A stretch of 64,000 bases of DNA, from NCBI RefSeq assembly GCF_016808335.1, contig NC_053146.1:24422637-24486636 (forward strand), given 5' to 3'. Position 1 is the stretch's first letter. Every line of letters starts with the position of its first letter. Positions 1-10,767 of the stretch are shown here, piece after piece. A program made the position numbers and the translations under genes. Below the pieces are notes generated by a model. That model was not told where the DNA came from, did not search any database, and saw only the letters and a list, made by a program, of their open reading frames with translations. The stretch is from Panicum virgatum (taxonomy: Eukaryota; Streptophyta; Magnoliopsida; Poales; Poaceae).

Positions 1-1515
1 GGAAGTAGATGTTATAGTCAATTTTACATATGCCTTCGTATGTTGCAAGAGGTGATGTTGAAAGGACCTTGATGTCACCTAGTGGGGATGAATAGGCATT
101 TCTGCAAATTAAAACACTTAATGCAACTGTCAGCACACTAACTAATCAGACCGGTCAGGTAGACCAGTCAGATCGATCCAACACTTAGAGCAGACTAACA
201 GAGAACCAACCGGCCAGACCAGTTGGTCGACCAATCAGACCGGTCCAATATAGAAATAACACAAAAACAGAGCAACTTCCCTCCTCGAGCTCTTGCACAA
301 ACCAAACTTTGTGTGATGCCTCTGTAGATGATTTCAAATGTATCTAGCAAGACACTGCACATAGAAAAAGCACATCCAAGTAGATCAAAGCGGAAGCACA
401 AGTAATATCCTAGAAAACAACTAATAAGGCAAACTAAAAGTTGACACGAGGATTTGTTTTACTGGAATTCATATTCACCACCGTGTGAATTCTAATCTCC
501 ATTGAGAAGCCTATTGGAATATGAGTCTTTTTCAACTCCCTTCCAACGACCCGGGTCTCTTTCAACCACAATCCTCACTTCACTAAGAGAATCCTTTCCA
601 CCAAGGGGGCAGGATCATAGCCTTTACAAACTTGTTGTTGCTCACCACACCTTGGGAGCTAGCCGGTGACACCTAACTATCTAGGAGGCAAACCTCCAAG
701 AGCAACAAATGTTTCATAAGTTGCCTTGATGACAGCCACAAGTGTTCAATCTATGAAATGCTCTCAACACCTCTCTTGTTGCTCTCATATACTCAATCTC
801 TTAACCCAACACTAGATTTGCAATCTAGTTAGCACAAATCATAAATAGTAGTTGGGGAGAGTTTGCTGGTACAAAGAAAGATTTGGAGAAGCTTAGGATG
901 TCAAAGGAACCAGCAACCCTTGAAAGAGAGGGCCAAGGGGTATAAAAACCTAACTTCTCGAAACTAGTTGTTTGAACTATCAGTACAGACTGGTCCCCAG
1001 ACCGGTCACACCAGTCTTGTTTGACATAAACTAGTTGTTAGTGCTCAGACTGGTCAGATCAGTCTGAGGCAGAAGAACACAAATCTGGACAGAGAGCTCC
1101 ACCTGGTGCACCAAGGCAAAACTTGGTCAACAGATTGCTCAGAGTTAGTAAATAGGGGTTTCTCTTAAAGATTCTCACTTGGGTAATCTATGAGCATTTT
1201 TGAGAGTTGTCAATCAACCAATGTTGATCCCTTTTGAGTATGGCATACTTATACTTAAGATTAAATATAAATCACAATTCAACCGCTTGGGCTTTGAGTT
1301 ACTTCAATCTTGCCAACTTTGACTTTCTTAATATTGGGATTTCAACAATGCATATCTTCTTAAGCATGTTCATACCTGAGCTAGTGACTTAGAATTTTCC
1401 AACATTTTGATAATGTGTACTTGAATCCTTAAGTCACTCCATTTTATCAACCACAATATATTAGATGCATTGCATTGCTTCCCTCAGTAAGACTTAGGTA
1501 TGATACTTCAAAACT
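1..1515. other. unassigned intergenic DNA
   Basis: I find no supportable gene here. Short open frames lack family features. Motifs of the ACCGGTC / ACCAGTC / GACTGGT type recur at about 140-245 and 985-1075, which suggests decayed non-coding retroelement sequence, but I could not find LTR ends or a coding domain. A TATA-like GTATAAAAAC lies near 940 without a matching gene. Confidence 0.4.
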
Positions 1516-1523
1516 CCATGGAT

Positions 1524-2160
1524 CAGGGGCGGACCTGCGCCTAGGGCCACCCGGGCCATGGCCCTAGTCGTGGCCCAACAACTTTCAGCACCCCCACTTA
1601 GTTTTAGCCCAAAACATTTAGCCCTGCCGCGAATCAGAGCCCCTGGCCCGCTGGCCGGTTTCTCGTGAACTCATCTCTTGGAAGCTCACCTTGGTAATTT
1701 GTTGCTCAGCTCATCCGTCACGTAAGCAACAGGCTGCACGCCACCGGCAATCTATCTTTTTTAGGTGTTTACATATCTTCTCCTAGCTCCCATCATTTCT
1801 CACTACTATTCAATACATTAATATAATTAGAATATTGGATTGAGCTGAATCATTTGTGGTTTATTTTTTAATGAAACTGTAGGTCTAGAAACTTACAATT
1901 TGTTCTGCAAAATGAAGAGGACTAGAAATAATAAAAACCAGAACTAGTGTGTGCCAGCCTACCATAGAGTTAGTAGGTTAGTAAACTAACAGTTTTGGTG
2001 ATTATATCATGTATTGCACACTAAAGTACCATACACAATTAGGCAACCTATTGAGTTGGATATGTATAACTATATATACCATATCTGTGTACATGTATTG
2101 TGGTGTCATGACCACATGGAACTTGGCCCTAGTCTTGGAGGAAAGCTGGGTCCGCCACTG
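1524..2160. mobile_element. hAT-type non-autonomous transposon (MITE-like)
   Basis: The segment starts CAGGGGCGGACC and ends GGTCCGCCACTG, giving 12-bp imperfect terminal inverted repeats. It is flanked by a perfect 8-bp duplication CCATGGAT at 1516-1523 and 2161-2168. Terminal CA..TG plus an 8-bp target duplication is the hAT superfamily signature. The 637-bp interior is AT-rich and has no transposase, so it would need a transposase supplied in trans. The perfect duplication suggests limited decay since insertion. Confidence 0.9.
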
Positions 2161-2168
2161 CCATGGAT

Positions 2169-3039
2169 ACTAGCCGCTTCACCTTAGAAAAACATATGGT
2201 CTCAAGCCGTCACTTAACCAAAGATTGCTTAGTCCCTCGCTCTAGTCATCTCAATTGGTTTCTGCACCGCTTACCTTGCCATATTGAGTTATGATTTGCA
2301 CATCAATAATGAATTCCACTTGAAACTTCCCTTCAACTACTTGTTCTTGATTGATAAGAAGTATCCCATATTGCAAGCTTCCTCTAAGACCAATTACGTA
2401 ACACATATGCTCATGTCTTTATATCACCTTCACATGAAGTCTTGCAATGTCTATTTGTGAAGATCACTATTTCTTTCTAGATGATCTTTTTTCTTGTCAC
2501 TGACCATCCATTAAGAGTCATGGGATTACTTGTTTGCTATTGTGAGCCATATAACACACATTCAATAGGTGAAACACTTTTACACCATCAATATGAGAAA
2601 AAAAAACCTGCTCACAACCTTAATCCAACAAGTTAGTCCTTTCATCATTTTTTCATAATATTCACTGCAACTCACTTAGGGGACTAGATGCACTTTCTGA
2701 TGTTCAATGTTTTAGTTAATTCTCAATGTTGCAACAGACGTCCGTTGGGAAATGGCCGTCGGACGTCTGGACGCTAGGAGCACCGTTTGCCTAAAGTTTA
2801 CTTTGAAGTATGAATTTTTTCCATCCCAATGTTTTTGGGAATATAAAGATGAGAATTTAATGGATAAAATCAGACAAGCATGGCAATCTTTAGAGCGCTG
2901 CTCAATACAATTTGGAACACTTGGTGTGACCACATAGTTAAAAGCATGTGGTTGAGGAGCTTCATGAGGGCCAAATGCTTACGTGTCCAACTCTTCTTTA
3001 CATGTTGATTGACATGTTATATCCTAACATCTCTTCACA
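2169..3039. other. unassigned intergenic DNA
   Basis: No gene is supported. Overlapping short frames on both strands at about 2712-2937 are generated by a palindromic sequence and are not convincing. The only local structure I note is the inverted repeat at 2735-2769, annotated separately. Confidence 0.4.
2735..2769. repeat. 10-bp perfect inverted repeat
   Basis: CAGACGTCCG at 2735-2744 and CGGACGTCTG at 2760-2769 are exact reverse complements separated by 15 bp. This could form a hairpin. No family is recognised; it may mark the end of a decayed element. Confidence 0.6.
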
Positions 3040-3047
3040 TGCCCAAC

Positions 3048-3205
3048 CAGGGGTGAAGCCAGCCTCCTGATTCACTGATGTGAGCATCTCTTTTTTACTG
3101 TTGTCATTAACCTTTGATATAGTACTTGAACAATATTTTATACTAAGTTTTCTAAAATCCATTGTTGTCAGCTGACAACAATTGCAAGCTGTAGCTCTGC
3201 CCCTG
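3048..3205. mobile_element. small hAT-type MITE
   Basis: A 158-bp insert begins CAGGGGTGAAGCC and ends GCTCTGCCCCTG, with imperfect inverted termini. It is flanked by a perfect 8-bp duplication TGCCCAAC at 3040-3047 and 3206-3213. The duplication length and CAGGGG terminus resemble the hAT insert at 1524-2160, although the interiors differ. No coding capacity. Confidence 0.82.
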
Positions 3206-3423
3206 TGCCCAACTGTAAAGCATGCAGTCGTAGGATTACAGTGGGCTTGGACTTGTTAGTATAAAAGTTGGCCCAAAATTTATGCAATATTTTTTTTCGT
3301 AAAAGTTCCTTTTGAGTAGTTTTTAAAATGTGGAAAATTTGTCTATTTTCCTAAATTTTCTTTTTATACAAATATGAGAATTTTTTTCCTAATATGACCA
3401 GCTTTTCGAAACAAAGCATTGAT

Positions 3424-3561
3424 GGATTAAAGTCATAGAAGCATTACAATGTTTGAGCATCAATTGCTCAATAGAATTTGGGACCCCACACCATCCACGA
3501 GTTATCTGAAAGGGCATTCGGACCTAAGACCAGTTTGGATTAAAGTCATAGAAGCATTACA
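3424..3561 (+). repeat. 25-bp direct repeat pair
   Basis: The same 25 bp (beginning GGATTAAAGTCATAG) occurs at 3424-3448 and 3537-3561 in direct orientation, 113 bp apart. No element ends were found around it; a local segmental duplication is the simplest reading. The rest of 3214-3999 shows no gene. Confidence 0.6.
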
Positions 3562-3999
3562 GTTTGAGGAGTGAATCAGGAGAAGTTACTTTTTTCCAGC
3601 TCCCAGCTCCGATCCTTAGCTCATAAACTTCATGAAAACAGATCCAGTGTGACAATCAGGATAGGTTACTTTTTTTAAGCACCCAGCACCTTAGCTCATT
3701 TTAGATAATCACTCCACAAAATCATTTCTCTCAGAAAAACTGTTTGGCAGAGCCTACCTGGACTTATTAGTTGAAGTTCTTCATATGCCACAAAGTCCTC
3801 CAGCAAGACTATGGTGGTGATCGGTTGCTTGTTTTAGTCCAAACCTGGCTAGGAGTTAGCCATAAGCCCATGACCAGCCTTAGCTTAGCTACAATAGTAC
3901 TATATACTCGTGTTTGGTTGCTATCCTACATTTAGCCAGGCTTGTGAAATACATGTTTGGTTGATAGGCTTGCATTGTATATAGTCACCTCCTCTTATC

Positions 4000-4740
4000 A
4001 GTGGTGAGTTTACCATGCACTCCCGCACAGCTTACCTCGGATCGAGATTCGCCAGCACCGCTGCTGCAGCCAAATCATCGAGCTCCGGTGCCACCCAATC
4101 GACCTCCGGCGAGGCTGAATCGAGCTTTGGCGAGGCTCAATCCAGGTCAAGCATGGACCAATCAACCTCCGACCAGGCTCAATCGAGGTTGAGCATGGAC
4201 TAATTGACCTCCAGCGATGCTCAATCGAGGTCGAGCATGGACCAATCGATCTCGAGCATGACCGAATCGAAATCTGATGAGAATCAATAGAGCTCGAGTA
4301 GGGTCGGGTTGGCAGCCGGCCGAGGCGCCCACAATGGTGGTGCTGCGGCAGTTGGAGGACTTGCTCCGTGAGTCGGCAGATTTGCTGGGAAAGGGTCAGT
4401 GATGAAGAGGGTCAGCAATGGCTGCGGCAGAGGACTTGCTCTCTCTCGTTGTCCTCCGCGACGATGGCAGCAGCAAGCTAGTAGCAAGAAGACGGCGGCG
4501 CCACATCCTCCAGCCGGTGCCCCTTGTCTCCTTCAAAGGCGGTGGGCGGTGGCACCACAGCCTTCAGTAGGTGCCCCTCGTCTACTTCCTTCATGGCGAC
4601 GCCGGCAGCAGGCCAGCAGCAAGGCGGGCGTGGGCCACGGGGCTACTGCGTCAAGGCCCTCAACCTCCATGCCGACGACTTCCGGTTGGGCGGTATGTGT
4701 CCGGGTGGTGAATCGATTCTTTCACCTTGGCTAGCGTTAG
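4000..4740. other. GC-rich segment with degenerate short repeats
   Basis: This stretch is much more GC- and CpG-rich than its AT-rich flanks. From about 4095 to 4270 it carries repeated phrases such as GCTCAATCGAGGT, GAGCATGGAC and CAATCGACCTCC, so all three forward frames stay partly open (for example about 4001-4192 and 4399-4734) with low-complexity translations. I recognise no domain. It could be captured host-gene DNA inside an unrecognised DNA transposon or simply a GC-rich repeat. Confidence 0.35.
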
Positions 4741-4842
4741 CTTATGCAGGCTGCATAAGAGATAAACGAGATTGAATCTCGTTTCCAGCTATGCAGGCTG
4801 AAAAGTGAGCGGAATTTTACTTTTGGGTTGGAAATGGGCTTA

Positions 4843-5181
4843 GGGGCCGTTTAGTTAAAAAAAAAAATTTGGATGTCACGTCAATAGTTTGACCAGATGT
4901 CGGGAGGGTTTTCGGACACTAATTAAAAAACTAATTTCAGAACTTACTTGGAAACCACGAGACGAATCTTTTGAGGCCTTTGACCAAATCATTAGCACAT
5001 GTGGGTTACTGTAGCACTTATGGCTAATCATGTACTAATTAGGCTTAAAAGATTCGTCTCGTCATGTACATCCAAACTGTGTAATTAGTTTTGTTATTTA
5101 ATTATATTTAGTATTTCATACATGTGTTTAAAGGAGAGTTGAAAATTTTTGGGTGAAATTTTTTGGAAACTAAACGGGCTC
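4843..5181. mobile_element. Tourist-like (PIF/Harbinger) MITE, copy 1
   Basis: The ends are GGGGCCGTTTAGTT and AACTAAACGGGCTC, a 14-bp inverted repeat with one or two mismatches. A 3-bp duplication TTA flanks it (4840-4842 and 5182-5184). The interior includes TGACCAGATGTCGGGAGG, GAGACGAATCTTTTGAGGC and GGTTACTGTAGCACTTATGG, which recur in the second copy at 5514-5869. Terminus and TTA duplication fit Tourist-like MITEs common in grasses. Confidence 0.85.
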
Positions 5182-5284
5182 TTAAAAGACTTGAATCCAA
5201 AAGCTCTTGTCTTGCGCATACCTGCGTACCTTCTTTAGTACCCATTACATAGCATATGTGACTTTATATAAGATGTGCTTTTTT

Positions 5285-5501
5285 TAAGCTAACTCGTGGA
5301 GGGTCTTTTAATTCCGATTGAAGACTCCAATCGGACTAAAGGGCGACTCTTAGTTTCGATTGGTGGCTACAACTGGAACTAAATATCGCTCCACTTCACT
5401 AGCCATTAATTAACCTGGGACTAATGGCTATATTTGTCGCGGAACCAAATGTAACTGAGAGAAATGTCAAAGGTTGATGTGGTGTTCTATATGTAGTAGT
5501 G
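5285..5501. mobile_element. CACTA-like terminal fragment
   Basis: The segment ends ATATGTAGTAGTG, whose complement begins CACTACTAC, a CACTA-superfamily type terminus. The interior has inverted phrases such as CCGATTGAAGACTCCAATCGG and repeated GGAACTAA/GGACTAA motifs that look like subterminal repeats. I see no matching left terminus or 3-bp duplication, so this is a weak fragment call. Confidence 0.4.
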
Positions 5502-5513
5502 TAATTATGGTGA

Positions 5514-5869
5514 GGGGCTGTTTAGTTCTCAAAATGTATTTTTTAATGTCAAATCGACTGTTTGACCAGATGTCGGGAGGATTTTTCGGATACTAATTAA
5601 AAAAATTAATTTCAAAACTCACCTGGAAACTGTGAGACGAATCTTTTGAGGCATTTGACCGCATCATTAGCATATGTGGGTTACTGTAGCACTTATGGCT
5701 AATTATGCACTGATTAGGCTCAAAAGATTCGTCTCGTCGTGTACATTCAAATTGTGCAATTAGTTTTATTTTTAACTATATTTAATACTACATGTATGTG
5801 TTTAAAGGGGAGGTAAAAATTTTTAGATGAAAATTTTTAGATGAAAATTTTTAGTAACTAAACGGGCTC
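5514..5869. mobile_element. Tourist-like (PIF/Harbinger) MITE, copy 2
   Basis: It begins GGGGCTGTTTAGTT and ends AACTAAACGGGCTC, with a flanking 3-bp duplication TGA (5511-5513 and 5870-5872). Most of the interior aligns by eye with the copy at 4843-5181, in the same orientation. Near the 3' end a short AGATGAAAATTTTT phrase is duplicated. Two independent insertions of one family within 1 kb, each with its own duplication. Confidence 0.85.
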
Positions 5870-5879
5870 TGAATGTTCA

Positions 5880-6228
5880 CTAGGCTCTTTTTCTTTGAAT
5901 TGTACGTGCTGGTAAGCAGCTGGTAGCAACGACTGGTCAGTGGAGTCAGGCAGTCAGCAGCCATTATTGATTAGTCAGGTGCTAGTGGCAGAAGTAGTTA
6001 GGACTACTAGGACTCGGGCGCTTGGAACAATGCATGGGAGAGCTATCTGCGACCGTAGACTTGTTCCCAAGGCCAGCACGAGAAGTGGTTCTCTTTCAGA
6101 ATTTCAGGCTTCAGTCCTGAGCTCGATTGCATTGCCTGGTGGTGCTTTGTCGGTGTTGAGTTATAACGCGGGCAACGCGCCTGCTGGCAATGACCGCAGG
6201 CATGCAATGCTGCCAGGTGGTGATTGGA
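5880..6228. other. unassigned spacer
   Basis: An open frame covers 5940-6293 on the plus strand but I recognise no domain, and it runs into the neighbouring subterminal repeats, so I do not call a gene. Confidence 0.35.
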
Positions 6229-6357
6229 CACCGCTACAAATCCTAAACCTATTTTCACCACCAGTTGTGCCGGTGGTGAAATATCAGCCGTGAAAATACT
6301 TATTTTCACCACCGGCTCACCACCGGCTTTTAAACCGACAGTGAAAATAGATTATCA
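6229..6357. repeat. CACTA-like subterminal repeats, left part
   Basis: The sequence starts CACCGCTACAAATCC, which could be a degenerate CACTACAAG-type terminus. It then alternates TTTTCACCACCGG and CCGGTGGTGAAAAT in both orientations. Similar phrases (GACCGGTGGCGAAAATA, TATCACCGGCGG) resume at 9194-9330, beyond the hAT insertion. I infer that the hAT element landed in a CACTA-like element, but no full CACTA ends or transposase were found. Confidence 0.4.
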
Positions 6358-9193
6358 CAGGCCACCGGTTCCGGTTAACCGGACCGGTTGGACCGGTTAC
6401 CGGTTCCGACCGGCCAAATTCAAAACCAAATTCAAACGTAGCCGTTCTAACGGTTAGGACCGGTTAGCCGGCCGGTTTGTTGGTAAAACCGGACCGGTTG
6501 CACCGGTTACCGGCCTTTTAACAAAATAAACCGACAGTTTTAAATTGGTTCCGTGGTGTGAAATAAAAGGAAATTTTGGTATGAACTATGCACATATTAA
6601 TGTAAAATACCACACCAAAGTAACAATTTATAATTATGCAGAGATATACAATATTAATGCGCGTGCATACAAATACCATAGTCCTAATCGTGCCTACAAA
6701 TACAGTAGTCACTCTCACTGATACACATTAATAATAGTTCAACGTAAGAATGGGAAGACCCCCATTCTGGACGCCATTTGGTATTCGGCGATGGACATCA
6801 CATTCAAACCTCGCACTCTAAGCAGTTCAGCCTTGTAGTCTTGCCAAGATTGCCCTGTCCACGCCGATGTTGTCTCCCATTCCTGAACTAACATAGTGTA
6901 AAAATGGGGGTCTTCCCATTCGTACACCCATCTCGTCTGTGGCTCCATGCTGATGTCAGGTATGGGATAGTGAAAAGAGTGCCTGGAATCGCTATAGGAG
7001 GAAGAAGAGTACTGTGGAGTATCGTTGTCCGTCGGTCCAACCGTTCTCCTCGGCGATTCCGGTGCTCCATGATCGGGGTCCTGTGTAGCATGTGTGAACT
7101 GAGTCTCCCCTGCAATTAACCATATATAATAATTAGTACTCATAATCAGAAACAAGTGTGCATATATAGGTGCAATGTATACCTGTGAAACGAATGGGAA
7201 TACCACCACCACTACCACCACCACCACCACCAGCAGCAGCATCTGCACCGTCACTACCGTCACCATCACCAGCGGAGCTGCTATCCCCAGTCTCTTGATA
7301 CGGTGGACTACGCTCACCATCGCCATCATCTGTGGACGTGTCGCTGTTCACTGATTTTGCTGTTGCTTTTCCTTTTTGTTTTTGACGCTTCGAGTCACCC
7401 TTCGTATGCCCCCTCTGGAATTTCCTCTTCCCTAGGTGAGTGTCACCCACATGTCTACGTGCCCAATCGCTGATGCAAGCATCCCCCGTAGTGTCACGTA
7501 GATCTGAGAGGTTTATTTGATCCCTGACAATATGAGACGGGAGAGGGACGTCTCCGTCATCATCATCCTCGTCCAGAACTGGAGCGCGGTTAGATCGACC
7601 ATATTCCATCCATTCCCGCACCGGATTATTCTCATCATAAAATGAAAGATGGGCCAGCTGGTCGATAAAATCACCTTCTTCACGTATCGGTGGGCCGGAG
7701 ACCTCCTCTAGTCGCAGACGAAGGTTGTAGTTGACATAGACCAGCTTGTTAAGTTTCTTGTGCGACAATCGATTGCGAACTTTTGTATGCAGCAAGGCAA
7801 AAGTACTCCAGTTGCGCTCGCATCCACTGGACGAACAACATTGTGAAACAAGCCGCATGGCAAGATACTGCAGCTTTGGAGTGCTTGATCCGAACATCAT
7901 CCACCAGGACGCTGTATGTGCAACCAAGTATGTAAGCAATATATTCAAATATAGAGAAAATAACAATATGTTATGGAGTAACTCTTACATGGGGATGTCT
8001 TTGGATCCATCGCCATTCTCATTGCCATTTCACTGCCAAACTCGCCAACCTCCTCTCTGTTCCACCCCCCGTCGGTACACTGCTTCCGCTCTCGATTGGT
8101 CCAAGGCACGCTGCAGCTGAGTCTCCTCATCTTCTTCTTCACCGGGATAGTTTCCCTCCGCTGCAGCCTTCTCCCGTCTCAACCTCTCTCGAGCCCGTTC
8201 AGCAGTTGCCTTCCTAGCCTTCTCAATGTCACGCTGAAAATACTCCCGCACATCTGGCGGCACATTCCTGCAATGGACCACCTCCGCCCCGCGGTGAGCC
8301 AAATGTTGTTTCAATCTAGTCGCACCACCTCCTGCTTTCTGCGTATTACAATACTTGCACCGCCATCCGGGATAAAAATTTTCACCATGTTCCCATACAA
8401 TATCTTTATCTCTACCTGACATTGTCTATCTGCATAAATGGACAACAAAGACATATCAATCACATAAATCCTAAATCAACCTAAATCCTAAAAACATATA
8501 TGCACCTTAATATTCAATTCTACCTAAATCCTTACGTCATACACTTAAATCTTACCTAAATCCTAACTACACCTAGATCATACATCTAAATCCTAAAACA
8601 AATCATCTAATACTTGCAAAAACTCAAAGGGAAAAAAACAAACGGCTTACCTACCTCCCAGGCCGGCTTACCGCCTATTCCGGCCGGCTTACCGCTGCGC
8701 CCGGCCGGTTAACCGGCGCGGCCGGTTAGATCCGGCCCGAGGCCGGCTGACCGGTTCTGCCGGCCGGCTAGCCGCGCTAACCGAGCGGTTGGCCGGCGGT
8801 CACCGGCGGTCGGGCCTCCTGGCGCCGCCTGGAGGGAGAGGGAGGCGGAAATGGGGTGGGGGGCGCAGGTCTGAAGGTTCTGGGGGGGGGGGCGCCTTAT
8901 GTGTCGGTGACGGGCCGGTGGGCCTTAATGGGCCGCCTGTTTTTTTTTTTTTAAATTCAAATGCCCCCAAAATATATCAAATGAATGAATATTTCAAAAA
9001 ATTTGACACCATTACATTCCTCGCAACTTGAAGTATTTTTATGAATTTTTTGGGATTTTTTCATTTCCTGGAATTCAAATTTAAAATTTGAATTTGGCCC
9101 CGGTTTGAACCGCCCGGAACCGGAACCGGGCCGGACCGGTTACACCGGTAACCGCGGTAACCGGTCCGGTTCCCAGCGGTTTTTTTAACCCTG
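6358..9193 (-). mobile_element. internally deleted hAT transposon
   Basis: Both ends are packed with CCGG/AACCGGTT motifs (about 6362-6520, 8650-8830 and 9100-9180), a subterminal-repeat style seen in grass hAT elements. The right end, read on the minus strand, begins CAGGGTTAAAAAAACCG, a good hAT terminus. The left end (CAGGCCACCGG at 6358) is diverged, and I could not find a clean 8-bp duplication, so the left boundary is approximate. The element carries a minus-strand transposase remnant at 6739-8422. A C/G-rich (CCACCA) run near 7200-7235 encodes a Gly tract. Confidence 0.65.
6739..8422 (-). pseudogene. hAT transposase remnant: BED finger fused to dimerisation domain
   Basis: The first exon starts at 8422 with MSGRDKDIVWEHG and encodes a BED-type zinc finger (WRCKYC, then RLKQHLAHRG) followed by a charged helix. 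A plausible intron (GT at 7988, AG at 7912, 77 nt) leads to an exon at 7911-7193 encoding the hAT C-terminal dimerisation domain (SSWWMMFGSSTPKLQ, GCERNWSTFALLHTK, LVYVNYNLRLRLEE). A second intron (7192-7120) joins in phase to a last exon ending at 6739. In full-length hAT proteins several hundred residues of catalytic domain lie between these parts; here they are missing and the frame changes near 8030-8140. It therefore cannot be a transposase, though a DNA-binding/dimerising fragment could in principle be made. Confidence 0.75.
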
Positions 9194-9330
9194 GTCATAA
9201 CACGGGCCATCACTGTTGGCCCATGCTATAGACCGGTGGCGAAAATACTATTATCAATTATCACCGGCGGCTCTTGTTATGGACCGGCAGTGATAATTAT
9301 TTCTCGCTACCAATTCAATCACCATTACCA
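9194..9330. repeat. CACTA-like subterminal repeats, right part
   Basis: Phrases TAGACCGGTGGCGAAAATA, ATTATCACCGGCGG and GGACCGGCAGTGATAATTAT resemble those at 6229-6357 in inverted and direct forms. They lie directly outside the hAT right end, which supports one interrupted outer element. Confidence 0.4.
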
Positions 9331-10536
9331 AAATTATGTCGCATTTCAAAAGTTTTATACAATTCACATGTGTAAAGAATTATTACTGAAAAATCATTCT
9401 CATAATAAGTACATCGAATCTCACATAGTAAACACATAGTAAATATAACTCACTCTCACAAAGTGTCACATGTTCATACACCATTTACAAACCACAAGTT
9501 CATACACTGATTACAAACCACAATTCCTTACATCAAACATAGTCTATACCATAGTCATACATAATACGATGCAAAAATTTAAAACAAATTACTTCAAGCT
9601 AGATAACACATAACTCTCCATCTGGATTCATGACGTGGTCAACGATAAAGCTATCAAGCTCCTCTTGAAATGCAACGATATCACTTAGTAGCAACTCTAA
9701 AGTTCCAAGCTCTGCACGCTGCGGCAAATGATAACAGAAAGAATGTATTAATATACTGAATATATTTTCATATTAGAGACAATCAAGTTATCCTAAACGC
9801 TGCAAGAATGAATGAGAATCAAGAAAATATATTAAAACACTAAACATAACTATCCAGATATCTACTGGCAGACATATCATCTCCGGTGTGGATGTGAATA
9901 AAATGCATCACATAGACCCGCGGTAATCATTATTACCCCAAGGCTACCTTAGGACCTATTTGGCCTCATGTACAATGAAATCCTTCCATAAAGGTCTATA
10001 TATTTTGCTTTTTTTACAATACTTGGCAAAGACCCTATGTGACAATAAGAACAACAAATATAATTAGATGTGTGTATCTAGTGAAGATATAGTAATGAAA
10101 AGGTTGATTGTCTTTATTTACTTGTTTAACATGTCGATGCAAGGTTGGATTAAATCTCAACTCAGTCTTTTGGAATCCAAAATGTCGATCTTGCTCTCTT
10201 CTAGGTTGATATCAATAAAAATATGATGGTTACTGCATTAAGGACGTCAAACATGAATATTACTATTATGATTGTCAAATGGAAATATATAAGAGTTGGG
10301 ATACACGTACTAATGATTGTAAGGCAGAAGAATTCCTTTCTTGTCTTGCATATGGAGAAAGGCATCACACACAATGTCGACAGTGCTCCTGAAATTAATT
10401 GTACATCTATTTATAGAAGTAGGATCCAAGAAGCCTATATCATTAATTCCTTTTTCCTTGCATTTATGTGCCTCCATCCCACAAAGAAGAATGTTAGAAA
10501 TGCTAAACATAACCAAATAAACTAATATTGGGATTC
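9331..10536. other. AT-rich unassigned DNA
   Basis: Apart from the possible terminal exon at 9599-9718 I see no gene. The stretch is AT-rich with CACAAGTTCATACAC-like short repeats near 9470-9530. It may be the interior of the CACTA-like element inferred from its left side. Confidence 0.35.
9599..9718 (-). pseudogene. possible last exon of a transposon gene
   Basis: On the minus strand a pyrimidine-rich stretch ending in CAG (AG at 9720-9719) is followed by exactly 40 codons to a TAG. The peptide starts RAELGTLELLLSDIV and ends GELCVI; it is acidic and helical. It looks like a C-terminal exon and lies next to CACTA-like subterminal repeats, so a CACTA-encoded protein is one possibility. I do not recognise the family and saw no convincing upstream exons. 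Confidence 0.35.
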
Positions 10537-10767
10537 TGTCGGTGTTTTACCGTCACGCCTACCCAGGGATACCTTTGGGTAGAGATATGATCGTGGGAGG
10601 TCGCCGAGATCAAGAATACAACAGTACGAGCAACACAAGGGTTAGACAGGTTCGGACCGCAGATTGCGTAATACCCTACGTCCTGTTGAGTGGTTTGTAT
10701 TGCCTCAGATGGTGGTGGTATGCGTAGGTGTGTTGGAGGGGTCCCTGCTCGCTCTTATATAGGCTGG
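10537..10767 (-). repeat. partial LTR of a related gypsy family, cut by element E
   Basis: The sequence begins TGTCGGTGTTTTACC, the inverted 3' terminus of an LTR related to, but distinct from, the family-A LTRs: it shares the GTAATACCCTACGTCCTG block, but its other parts differ. It stops at GGCTGG where the LTR of element E begins (10768). On its own sense strand E sits next to the TATA-like CTATATAAG. The rest of this LTR is not seen because E has lost its 3' end. Confidence 0.65.

Noticed and set aside
195..401. Minus-strand Cys-rich small ORF
   Set aside because: No start context, homology or conservation visible; consistent with chance in AT-rich DNA.
6739..7329. Long minus-strand frame with a poly-Val start
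   Set aside because: Its N-terminal part is a translation of the CCACCA run in a wrong frame and of an intron. Only the part after 7119 is a credible exon.
6358..9201. Perfect 8-bp duplication around the hAT element
   Set aside because: GATTATCA before and GTCATAAC after do not match. CACAGGCC/CACGGGCC nearby is similar but not at the ends, so no TSD is claimed.
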